Below are positions 7,350 to 13,207 of a DNA stretch of 15,003 nucleotides, piece after piece. Each line of letters begins with the position of its first letter. Position 1 is the stretch's first letter. A program made the translations under genes and the position numbers. The stretch is taken from assembly GCA_002322865.1 (NCBI GenBank), contig DCOH01000033.1, positions 108,921 to 123,923 of the forward strand, in the 5' to 3' direction. The notes beneath the pieces are model-generated. The model did not search any database, was not told the DNA's origin, and worked only from the letters and a program-made list of their open reading frames with translations. The stretch comes from Sphingobacterium sp. UBA1575. Lineage in GTDB: Bacteria; Bacteroidota; Bacteroidia; Sphingobacteriales; Sphingobacteriaceae.

Positions 7350-8033
7350 ATGGAAGGTAAAGGTTTATATGAAATTCTTTTTGATGGTGTAGAACCTAGT
7401 TTTCTGTGGGAAATAGGTTTTCGGACACTCTTTATGTTTTTACTGATCGTGGTTATGTTGAGGGTTTCGGGAAGAAGGGGAGTAAGGCAACTAACCTTGT
7501 TTGAGGTGGCCATTATTTTAGGCTTGGGTTCAGCAGCAGGAGATCCCATGTTTCAGGATGATTTTCCGCTCGTACATGCTACAATGGTGTTTATTATTGT
7601 CATTTCCTTGTACAAATTGTTGACCTGGTTGGTTGGTAAATATGACTTTTTCAATAAAATGCTTGAAGGTGATGCCTTGGTGATCGTTCGTGATGGTGAA
7701 TTTGCTGTGACAGAGGAGAATAAAAGTACCTTTTCCAAAATGGAGTTTTTTTCCGAATTACGCAATGAGTCCATAGAGCATTTAGGACAGGTTCGGATAG
7801 CTGTTTTGGAAACAGATGGGTCATTAAGTATCTTAAGGTATCCTGAGGAAGAAATCAAATATGGATTGCCCATTTTTCCAGATGATTACAAAGTTATTGA
7901 TCATCTTTCCAGCGGAGTTTCCCCGATAGCCTGTATGTATTGTGGGCATGTTATTGATGGGCAAAGACCTGAAAAATGCCCAACCTGTAAACATGGGAAA
8001 TTTGCAAAGGCCATGAACAGAAAATGCTGTTGA
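7350..8033 (+). CDS. DUF421 / YetF-type membrane protein with Cys4 C-terminal tail
   Basis: The 227-residue protein matches the DUF421 (YetF/YcaP) family. There are three hydrophobic helices at about residues 22-39, 49-63 and 75-95, including the signature VMLRVSGRRGVRQLTLFEV (35-53) and a LG-x-AAGDPMF stretch. A cytosolic alpha/beta domain follows (about 100-185), with LEGDALVIVRDGEF and the F-F-S-ELR-x-x-x-I-E-x-L-GQVR-A-LETDG pattern. After position 190 the protein continues with an unexpected tail: C195-x2-C198 and C210-x2-C213, ending with C226-C227, which looks like a small zinc ribbon or rubredoxin-like knuckle. The biochemical role of DUF421 is not settled; members are often stress-linked. 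It converges on the kinase gene with 18 nt between stop codons. Confidence 0.93.
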   Translation: MEGKGLYEILFDGVEPSFLWEIGFRTLFMFLLIVVMLRVSGRRGVRQLTLFEVAIILGLGSAAGDPMFQDDFPLVHATMVFIIVISLYKLLTWLVGKYDFFNKMLEGDALVIVRDGEFAVTEENKSTFSKMEFFSELRNESIEHLGQVRIAVLETDGSLSILRYPEEEIKYGLPIFPDDYKVIDHLSSGVSPIACMYCGHVIDGQRPEKCPTCKHGKFAKAMNRKCC

Positions 8034-8051
8034 TATTTAACACCCAAATCT

Positions 8052-9143
8052 TTAATTTGGAAAGAACAACCTGACTTCTGTTCCTTTACCCAGTTTGCTG
8101 GAAATGTTAATTTGACCATCCAACCTTTCCATGATTCTTTTCACGATGTAAAGCCCTATGCCTTTTCCTTGGAAAGATAGCGCATTCGATCCTCTTTTGA
8201 GATTCAAGAAGATATTATTGATATCTTTCTCCGGAATTCCTATCCCATTGTCTTTAATGTAGTAGGCAACTCCTTTTTGTGTTTTTTCACTATATATTTG
8301 AAGCGATGGGCGAATGTTATTAGCGGAATACTTTATTGCGTTGCCAATAATATTCGAAAAGATCTGGTAAAGACCACCCTTATCCGCCATAATGGGATGT
8401 AAGTCGCTGATATCAATTCTGATATCTTTTGCATTATTTAGAATTACGGCTTCTTCCACCCAGCTTGGTAGCATTTGGTCGAGGTAGATTTCTTCTTTTT
8501 CAAGAACGTATGTTCTTGCTTCACTTAATTTTACGGTTTTATCAATAATGTTGTTGAGGCTTCCAAGTGCACCATTGACGATTTCAAACCAATTTTCTTT
8601 TGTATCAGGACTTAAATTTTCTTTTTTCCGTAAAGTCTCCAATCCTAGCTTGGCTATGGATAGCGGGTTTTTGGCATCATGTGCTAAGGTATGGGTTAAG
8701 ATTTCCAGGTCATGGTTCAGATTAAGTTTCTGTTCTTGATCTCTAATCAATAGTCTTGATAAATTGCGTTCGGTCACATCTATAGAAGTATGTAGGATGG
8801 CATAAGTATGTTGTTTTTCATCCAACAAGGCGCGGTATTCAAAATCAAAGTAACGTTTATGGAAAGTATCGCCTTCTTTTATTTCTGCGGGAGTATCTGT
8901 CGCAACGAATGTCGTACCGGTTTTCCAAACTTTCAACAGTATACTGGTAAATCCATCTTGGTCAAAATTTGGGAAAGCATCGCTAAACCTTTTACCGATT
9001 ATGGATTCATTGGAATACCACATTTTTAACATTTCTTTATTTGCAAATGCAATATGGAGTTCAGGTGTAGCGTATATTGCCGTAGCGAGAGGAGCGTGGT
9101 CCAATGCTTTAATTATCAATTGATAATTTATATTATTTGACAT
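8052..9143 (-). CDS. Orphan PAS sensor histidine kinase (HisKA/HATPase)
   Basis: This 363-residue soluble kinase carries a PAS domain (about 8-125: AIYATPELHIAFANKEML, IIGKRFSDAFPNF, FEYRALLDEKQHTYAILHTSIDVTER) and a HisKA helix with LTHTLAHDAKNPL, His155 being the predicted phosphoacceptor. Asp156 replaces the more usual Glu after His, as in several Bacteroidota PAS kinases. The HATPase domain shows IFSNIIGNAIKYS (261-273, N-box), DNGIGIP (298-304) and GKGIGL (326-331). No transmembrane segment is present and no response regulator lies next to it, so its partner is elsewhere or it feeds another network. Its start region has a TAATTTTG -7 box and an adjoining perfect dyad, listed separately. 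Confidence 0.94.
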   Translation of the reverse strand: MSNNINYQLIIKALDHAPLATAIYATPELHIAFANKEMLKMWYSNESIIGKRFSDAFPNFDQDGFTSILLKVWKTGTTFVATDTPAEIKEGDTFHKRYFDFEYRALLDEKQHTYAILHTSIDVTERNLSRLLIRDQEQKLNLNHDLEILTHTLAHDAKNPLSIAKLGLETLRKKENLSPDTKENWFEIVNGALGSLNNIIDKTVKLSEARTYVLEKEEIYLDQMLPSWVEEAVILNNAKDIRIDISDLHPIMADKGGLYQIFSNIIGNAIKYSANNIRPSLQIYSEKTQKGVAYYIKDNGIGIPEKDINNIFLNLKRGSNALSFQGKGIGLYIVKRIMERLDGQINISSKLGKGTEVRLFFPN

Positions 9144-9182
9144 AAATGTTTTTCCGATACAATTTCAATACTATTTAGGGAT

Positions 9183-9211
9183 CAAAATTAATGTAGCTAT
9201 TACGCTACATT
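9183..9211 (-). promoter_or_regulatory. Promoter of orphan kinase with dyad operator in the spacer
   Basis: On the minus strand TAATTTTG (9190-9183) is a perfect match to the Bacteroidota -7 consensus TAnnTTTG, 40 nt before the kinase ATG. Directly upstream lies a perfect 8-bp dyad AATGTAGC-N6-GCTACATT (9190-9211) that shares one base with the -7 box and fills the expected spacer. No TTG-type -33 element is visible at the proper distance. The geometry suggests a promoter controlled by a dimeric regulator; which protein binds is unknown. Confidence 0.5.
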
Positions 9212-9291
9212 TATCATGCCATAGCCGTTGTTGAATTGATTTTTACTTTTTTGAATAAATATAAAAAAATGGCCTTAGAGTTTAAAAAGTA

Positions 9292-9321
9292 AGAATCCTC
9301 AGCAAAAATGCCAAGGATTCT
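9292..9321 (-). terminator. Rho-independent terminator after the 39-residue protein gene
   Basis: Read leftward, an 8-bp perfect stem (AGAATCCT/AGGATTCT at the ends of 9292-9321) with an inner GC/GC pair is followed by TTACTTTTT. There is no T-run on the other side, so it works for minus-strand transcripts. It lies 41 nt after the stop of the small membrane protein gene and could also end a longer message coming from the genes upstream. Confidence 0.7.
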
Positions 9322-9362
9322 CAGATGCAGGTTGTATATAAAATTGCTAGTTTTTCTTTAAG

Positions 9363-9482
9363 TTATTTTATATCATTTAAATAATCTGATTTTCTGTTTT
9401 TGTTCCTGTTTGCCCTTGAATTGTAAACTATAATACTAATAATTAAAATGATCACAATTCCGAATATTAATGATAACCACAT
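9363..9482 (-). CDS. Small single-pass membrane protein, 39 residues, unknown function
   Basis: The frame starts at ATG 9482-9480 and ends with TAA at 9365-9363. The protein begins MWLSLIFGIVII, and residues 2-20 are almost entirely hydrophobic, forming one membrane helix. This is followed by a basic tail NSRANRNKNRKS and an acidic end DYLNDIK, so the tail should stay in the cytoplasm by the positive-inside rule. Downstream there is a clean terminator 41 nt away, and upstream a TATACTTG (9567-9560, one mismatch to TAnnTTTG) could be a -7 box. Such a coherent helix-plus-basic-tail structure bounded by a terminator is unlikely by chance. It is too short for most gene finders. It may be co-transcribed with the DUF2383 gene, which ends 113 nt upstream. 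No family recognised. Confidence 0.65.
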   Translation of the reverse strand: MWLSLIFGIVIILIISIIVYNSRANRNKNRKSDYLNDIK

Positions 9483-9595
9483 AAATCTTTAATTTTTAAT
9501 ATTTCTGCTAATGTTTCTCTTAAACGAGATTTAATTTTTAAGTATTATTTTTTTTGAAGCAAGTATAAATAGCAAGTTTTACCTGTAAAAAGCAG

Positions 9596-10054
9596 TTAGG
9601 TGCGGTCTCTAAGCTCTTTTATATGTTGATGAGCTATTTGTTGATCGGCTACCTGTGCTTGAAGTAAATCCACTATACCTGGATAATCTTCCAAGGCATC
9701 ATTAAGGATTTTCTTGTAGGCATCTCGGAATTCGTCTTCTCCTTTCTCACAATTTTCCAATACCGCTTTCGCTGTATAGGGTGCTACCAAAGATTTTATA
9801 TCCATCCAGAGTCGGAATAATTTACCACTTACCATGGTGCCTTCTTCAGGTTCCGCCCCGAATTGTTGTACATAGGGCAAAAGCTCATCCCTAAAGTTTT
9901 CAGACTGTTCCTTATATTTTTGAAACAATAGGGTGAGATCCTGTTCTTCAGATTCACCGCAAAGTTCCATTGCTTTTTCATAACCCGCAATTCGATCATT
10001 ATTGATCTCAATTGCTGCATTCACGATATCTATTTTTTTATCTATAGTTTCCAT
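9596..10054 (-). CDS. DUF2383 / PA2169-family four-helix-bundle (ferritin-like) protein
   Basis: The 152-residue protein is all-helical and fits the DUF2383 (PA2169) family. It has ten residues of lead, then helix 1 VNAAIEINNDRIAGYEKAM (11-29), helix 2 LLFQKYKEQSENFRDELLP (42-60), a GAEPEEGTMVSGKLFRLWMDIK loop and helix (66-87), helix 3 CEKGEDEFRDAYKKIL (102-117), and helix 4 LLQAQVADQQIAHQHIKELRD (130-150). Candidate metal ligands of ferritin-like type are Glu16, Glu26, Glu52, Glu105 and His142, but which ones bind metal cannot be decided by eye. Its function is uncharacterised; members often appear near stress and repair genes. It lies 105 nt downstream of the topoisomerase stop, with no terminator seen between, and has its own palindrome upstream. 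Confidence 0.9.
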   Translation of the reverse strand: METIDKKIDIVNAAIEINNDRIAGYEKAMELCGESEEQDLTLLFQKYKEQSENFRDELLPYVQQFGAEPEEGTMVSGKLFRLWMDIKSLVAPYTAKAVLENCEKGEDEFRDAYKKILNDALEDYPGIVDLLQAQVADQQIAHQHIKELRDRT

Positions 10055-10086
10055 AGTATGTAATGTTTTAAAAATGAACTCTTTGG

Positions 10087-10101
10087 AAACTAAATTAGTT
10101 T
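10087..10101. promoter_or_regulatory. 15-bp palindrome upstream of DUF2383 gene
   Basis: AAACTAA-A-TTAGTTT has perfect 7-bp arms and a 1-nt centre, 32 nt upstream of the DUF2383 ATG. On the minus strand it includes TAATTTAG, one mismatch from TAnnTTTG, so it may overlap a promoter. It could be an operator, but the AT-richness makes this weak. Confidence 0.3.
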
Positions 10102-10159
10102 GCCCAATTTTTTATTTAGGTATAAATACGAGGTGTTCTAAGTGTAATGCTTTGTGGGG

Positions 10160-11200
10160 TTATTTGGGCTTTAATACTTTAATCAAAACTTTCCTTAAAT
10201 ATTCCTCTTTCGCCCTTTTGTTCATTTTCCTTGATTTATTTAAAACATTATCCAACTGTTCCTGATCATATTTTTCGATTAAAAGCGGGCAGATATAATG
10301 TTTTTTAGATATATTCTTAGAATTTCCTAATCTTAAAGCGACAAAATCATAGGCTAATTGTAAATTGGAAGTCCTAGCCTTTTTAGTAGTAGGTATTTCC
10401 AGCTCACTAAGAAATAAAAGGAAATCAAAACAGGCGTTCCACGTTCTAAAAGTTTTGCACGTCACTTCCGATTCCGATATCTCTTTCAGGTATAGGTTTA
10501 AATCTGTGGGAGTTAATGATTTTATTCCGCCAACTTCGGTCTCATATTTTAATAGATTATTTCCTTTAAGGCCTTTTAAATCCGATAAAAGCTTAAATAA
10601 TTGTTTGTTTTCAATAATCTTCTCCTGCTTTACCGCCTTTTTCCCTATATAAGAAAACTTAATTTTTGATGAATTGGATAAGATGACATGCTTCTTTTTT
10701 AAGGTGGTCAATCCATAGGATCCATTTGCTTTGGTATATGAAGAATTTCCTACCCTGATGGAAGTAAGGTCCATAATTCGGATAGCAATTGCGCTTATTT
10801 TTGCTAATGTAAATCCATCTTGTCTAAGGTCTCTTTTGATCTTCTTCTGAACTAATGGTAATGCTTTTCCAAAAGAGATCAGTTTATGGAAATTCAATGA
10901 TTTCTGAAGCTGTGACCAATGGGGATGGTAGAGGTACTGTTTCCTACCTTTTTCATCGAGCCCTGTTGCCTGGATATGGCCTTTTACGAGTGGACTTATC
11001 CACACGTCCCTCCAATTCGGAGGAATAACCAACGAATCAATTCTTTCTATTACTTTTTCATTGGTTATTCTTTTTTGGTCCTTACCTAGATAGATAAAGG
11101 ATTGACCTTTTCGCTTGCGTTTATATCCGGTCGTATTGCAGTCAATATATTTTAGACCATTCTCTTTTAAAAGAGCAAGTTGATTGATGGCTTTGAACAT
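10160..11200 (-). CDS. Poxvirus-like type IB DNA topoisomerase
   Basis: I use ATG 11200 (346 residues) instead of a TTG two codons earlier; it leaves a 6-nt gap after the preceding stop codon. The N-terminal domain contains LVIPPNWRDVWISP and GHIQATGLDEKGRKQYLYHPHW, hallmarks of bacterial topoisomerase IB. The catalytic domain has IRVGN (Arg149), YGLTTLKKKHV, YIGKK (Lys187 as candidate general acid), KTFRTWNA (Arg252), LGN (Asn293, a position that is His in the viral enzyme) and KKHYICP with the likely nucleophile Tyr302. The enzyme nicks one strand through a 3'-phosphotyrosyl link and relaxes supercoils without ATP. The very basic tail (KSRKMNKRAKEEYLRKVLIKVLKPK, split here as KSRKMNKRAKEE then YLRKVLIKVLKPK) should favour DNA binding. 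It is probably co-transcribed with the DUF7218 gene. Confidence 0.95.
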   Translation of the reverse strand: MFKAINQLALLKENGLKYIDCNTTGYKRKRKGQSFIYLGKDQKRITNEKVIERIDSLVIPPNWRDVWISPLVKGHIQATGLDEKGRKQYLYHPHWSQLQKSLNFHKLISFGKALPLVQKKIKRDLRQDGFTLAKISAIAIRIMDLTSIRVGNSSYTKANGSYGLTTLKKKHVILSNSSKIKFSYIGKKAVKQEKIIENKQLFKLLSDLKGLKGNNLLKYETEVGGIKSLTPTDLNLYLKEISESEVTCKTFRTWNACFDFLLFLSELEIPTTKKARTSNLQLAYDFVALRLGNSKNISKKHYICPLLIEKYDQEQLDNVLNKSRKMNKRAKEEYLRKVLIKVLKPK

Positions 11201-11206
11201 GCACAA

Positions 11207-11455
11207 TTAATGGTTTCGAATAGCATCTATTAATTTATCTTTTGTCATTTTGTGCCTTCCGGAGATTCCGATTTTTTTGGCTTCCTGCAAGAGTTCAATT
11301 TTAGATCTTTCGTCCAGGTCACTGGCTTTACCCCCTTTTTTACTTGAATTCGGATCATTTGAAATTCGGGCAGCCTTTTCCTTACTCATTCCTTTATCCC
11401 TCAAAGCTTCATACTTTTCATCATTTTTGATGCTTTTTCCGTGATCTTTTACCAT
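11207..11455 (-). CDS. DUF7218-type small protein with Rho-N/SAP-like C-terminus
   Basis: The 82-residue basic protein starts MVKDHGKSIKNDEKYEALRD, followed by GMSKEKAARISN and a GGK spacer. Its C-terminal half (about 50-81: ERSKIELLQEAKKIGISGR, then KMTKDKLIDAIRNH) has the helix-extended-loop-helix pattern of Rho N-terminal/SAP-like nucleic-acid-binding motifs. Proteins of this kind are widespread, uncharacterised, and commonly found near stress and repair genes. The stop codon is 6 nt from the topoisomerase ATG, a tight operon arrangement suggesting both act on DNA. The start is fixed by a strong Shine-Dalgarno at 11461-11470. Confidence 0.88.
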   Translation of the reverse strand: MVKDHGKSIKNDEKYEALRDKGMSKEKAARISNDPNSSKKGGKASDLDERSKIELLQEAKKIGISGRHKMTKDKLIDAIRNH

Positions 11456-11460
11456 GATAT

Positions 11461-11470
11461 TCTCCTTTCT
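11461..11470 (-). promoter_or_regulatory. Strong Shine-Dalgarno of the DUF7218 gene
   Basis: On the minus strand AGAAAGGAGA precedes the ATG, with AGGAG spaced 6 nt from the start codon. This is a near-ideal ribosome site, unlike the weak AT-rich leaders of most genes in the window, and suggests high translation or a foreign origin of the DUF7218-topoisomerase pair. Confidence 0.75.
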
Positions 11471-11542
11471 ACGTTGATTGTGTAGAGGGAACAGTTGGCA
11501 GGTGTTTTGGTTTGGAGATAGATACTTGATTATTAAAAATAA

Positions 11543-12403
11543 TTACTTTTTTGCGGCTTGTTTATATGCTTTGGCGGTCTTCCCGAAATTCTTTTTGAAG
11601 AGTTTATTTAAATGGCTTTCATCCACAAATTTGAGCTCACTGGCAATTTGGGCAATAGTCATTTCACTGTAGATCAATCTTGCCTTGGCTAATTCCAATT
11701 TGTAATACAGAATGTATTCCTTGATGCTCATGTTGGATTCCTGTTTAAAATAACGGCTAAAATGTCCTACAGAGAGATTGAAATGGTTAGCCAAGTTTTC
11801 AACCTTCAATAGATTATTGTCGAAAATATGATGACGAATGTAATCCAATACTTCTAAAAACCTGGAATTTGGATTTTCAATTTTCGACGTCGAAACAAAA
11901 GATTCCTGAATATTTCTTGATAATAGATTAAGTAATAACAATACGATATTCTTGGTGATCATTTTATGCCAAATCCGATTATATTTTGTTTCAAGAATAA
12001 GTTGCTTGATCAAACTATGAAATAGGGTAGAGTCATCTTTTCCGATCAGGCTCCCCTGAAATTCCCGGTAATTGTTCAGAATAAACTCCAATTGCCGAAA
12101 TTCCTTACTGAAGTCCAAGGAATCGATTTTCGAAGTTTGGGTATCCGAGAAAAATTCTTCATTGAAATTGATCAGACAGAATTCTACATCATGATCAGAA
12201 TCAAAACCATGCACATCTCCGGGCTTGATCAGAAAAAGATTTCCTTTGCTGAACTCAAATACGCTCTGATTAATCTTGTGGGTTCCTTTTCCTGAAAGTA
12301 TATACACCAACTGGTAATAAGGATGTTTATGAAAGGCTGAAGTGATATCATCCAGACTAATAAGCTGAACCCCGATGGATTGTATGATGTATTTCGATCG
12401 CAT
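11543..12403 (-). CDS. AraC-family transcriptional regulator with cupin sensor domain
   Basis: The 286-residue protein has an N-terminal cupin-like ligand domain (about 20-85) with FHKHPYYQLVYILSGKGTHKI (24-44), KGNLFLIKPGDVHGF (53-67) and FCLINF (75-80). Histidines 25, 27 and 65 lie where cupins bind sugar or metal. A helical linker follows, then the double helix-turn-helix (183-283): LKVENLANHFNLSVGHFSRYFKQ and MTIAQIASELKFVDESHLNKLFKK, ending in the typical YKQ. Such regulators in Bacteroidota often control carbohydrate or envelope genes, but no metabolic target adjoins. It is followed after 87 nt by the DUF7218 gene on the same strand, so it may regulate that gene or be unrelated to it. 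The start at 12403 gives the whole cupin. Confidence 0.94.
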   Translation of the reverse strand: MRSKYIIQSIGVQLISLDDITSAFHKHPYYQLVYILSGKGTHKINQSVFEFSKGNLFLIKPGDVHGFDSDHDVEFCLINFNEEFFSDTQTSKIDSLDFSKEFRQLEFILNNYREFQGSLIGKDDSTLFHSLIKQLILETKYNRIWHKMITKNIVLLLLNLLSRNIQESFVSTSKIENPNSRFLEVLDYIRHHIFDNNLLKVENLANHFNLSVGHFSRYFKQESNMSIKEYILYYKLELAKARLIYSEMTIAQIASELKFVDESHLNKLFKKNFGKTAKAYKQAAKK

Positions 12404-12460
12404 ATTACAATTTTACTTAATTAGGTTGGATTTTTACCAGTTATATAGAAAATCATGCCT

Positions 12461-12633
12461 TAATTTTGTGGGATAATGTTAAAAACTTAATTTATTTATT
12501 TAATAAATTATTTGGGTAAAATAAAAGGTTTGTTTCCTTATAAAAACATTTTTCCAAGAACTAGGAGAAAAAACTAAAATTCACTAACTATTAGAAAACT
12601 GGCATTCAAACTCGTATGCCAGTTTTTCTTTTT
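12461..12633 (+). ncRNA. Candidate small RNA between promoter-like box and terminator
   Basis: A TAnnTTTG box at 12461-12468 and a rho-independent terminator ending near 12633 would bound a transcript of about 160 nt with no credible coding frame. It includes the AT-rich dyad at 12488-12510. No -33 TTG lies at normal spacing, and I recognise no known RNA family (not 6S, tmRNA or SRP by eye). The alternative is that the hairpin ends stray transcription or protects the downstream gene. Confidence 0.3.
12595..12633 (+). terminator. Strong rho-independent terminator without an obvious gene
   Basis: An 11-bp perfect stem (AAAACTGGCAT at 12595-12605, ATGCCAGTTTT at 12616-12626) with a 10-nt loop is followed by TCTTTTT. 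The T-run is on the plus strand; the A-run at the 5' base makes leftward function possible too. No plus-strand gene ends just before it, since the nearest upstream gene points leftward. Confidence 0.85.
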
Positions 12634-12714
12634 AGGGCAATTTAATTCTTTTTTTATTTTTTTCCATTAAACCTTATTAGCAGTTAGAAGTCATATTAGA
12701 AAACCAACGTAATT

Positions 12715-13137
12715 ATGACCTCATGTCTTCGTATTTTTCTTTTTACGGTCTTAGTCTTACAGTTCTTTCATTTGAAAGCTCAGGATAAATCATTGATAGT
12801 CAAAGGAATTTCTAAAGACGAAGTATTTGCAAAACTGAAGTTTTATGCCATAGAAAATGATTGCTTCATTCAGAAATTGAACAGGAAAGAAGGGATGCTA
12901 CAATGCCAATTCCTTAAAGAATGGAAGGAATTTATTTTTACTAAAGAAGAACGGTATACCATTAATCTATTTGTCTCTCCATGGAATGAAAAGGATTCAA
13001 AGATTAACCTTCAAATAATAAAAGATCCGATACACGTTTCTAAAGATGTTTATGTTGATTGGGAAATTTTAAAAGACGGGGAACTCTATACAGATTTCAT
13101 AATCTTCTTGAACCAGTTTTTTGAAAAAAAGGAATGA
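12715..13137 (+). CDS. Secreted or periplasmic protein of unknown function
   Basis: The 140-residue product begins with a signal peptide (positive Arg6, hydrophobic 7-19, probable cleavage after KAQ at position 23). The mature part, about 117 residues, starts DKSLIVKGISKDEVFAKLKFYAIEN and has alternating strands and short helices (for example FIFTKEERYTINLFVSPW). It resembles small Bacteroidota secreted proteins that carry a 'VKG-x-SKDEVF-x-K' start, but I cannot name the family. Two cysteines (50 and 64) might form a disulfide. It stands alone: a terminator lies just upstream and another just downstream, so it is probably monocistronic. Function unknown. Confidence 0.8.
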   Translation: MTSCLRIFLFTVLVLQFFHLKAQDKSLIVKGISKDEVFAKLKFYAIENDCFIQKLNRKEGMLQCQFLKEWKEFIFTKEERYTINLFVSPWNEKDSKINLQIIKDPIHVSKDVYVDWEILKDGELYTDFIIFLNQFFEKKE

Positions 13138-13185
13138 ATTTTTAATCCATTATATTAAGTAAAACAAGTTTATTTATTAAGTTGG

Positions 13186-13207
13186 AAAGCCCCGTAAGGG
13201 GCTTTTT
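13186..13207. terminator. Bidirectional rho-independent terminator
   Basis: AAAGCCCC-GTAA-GGGGCTTT is a perfect 8-bp, GC-rich stem with a stable tetraloop. It continues into T's on the plus strand and, because of the A-run, into TTTCC on the minus strand. It lies between the convergent stops of the secreted protein (13137) and the large envelope protein (13207), whose TGA begins at the very base of the hairpin. Confidence 0.88.

Larger units (their letters stand above)
12404..12714. other. AT-rich intergenic region with an orphan terminator
   Basis: This 311-bp gap lies between the leftward AraC gene and a rightward secreted-protein gene. No frame longer than about 15 codons looks real. It contains a perfect plus-strand -7 box (TAATTTTG, 12461-12468), an AT-only inverted repeat TAATTTATT-N5-AATAAATTA (12488-12510), and a strong plus-strand hairpin terminator (12595-12633). 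The promoter of the gene at 12715 must lie after the terminator, in 12634-12714, but I could not identify it. Confidence 0.6.

Noticed and set aside
7553..7873. 106-codon minus-strand open frame inside the DUF421 gene
   Set aside because: It is a shadow of the real gene, with no ribosome site or family resemblance.
8044..8060. Small hairpin CCAAAT-N5-ATTTGG between DUF421 and kinase stops
   Set aside because: The stem is only 6 bp and AT-rich and lacks a T-run on either strand, so I do not call it a terminator.
11529..11543. ATTATT-AAA-AATAAT palindrome after the AraC gene
   Set aside because: It is made only of A and T in an AT-rich gap, overlaps the AraC stop by one base and is too weak for a terminator call.
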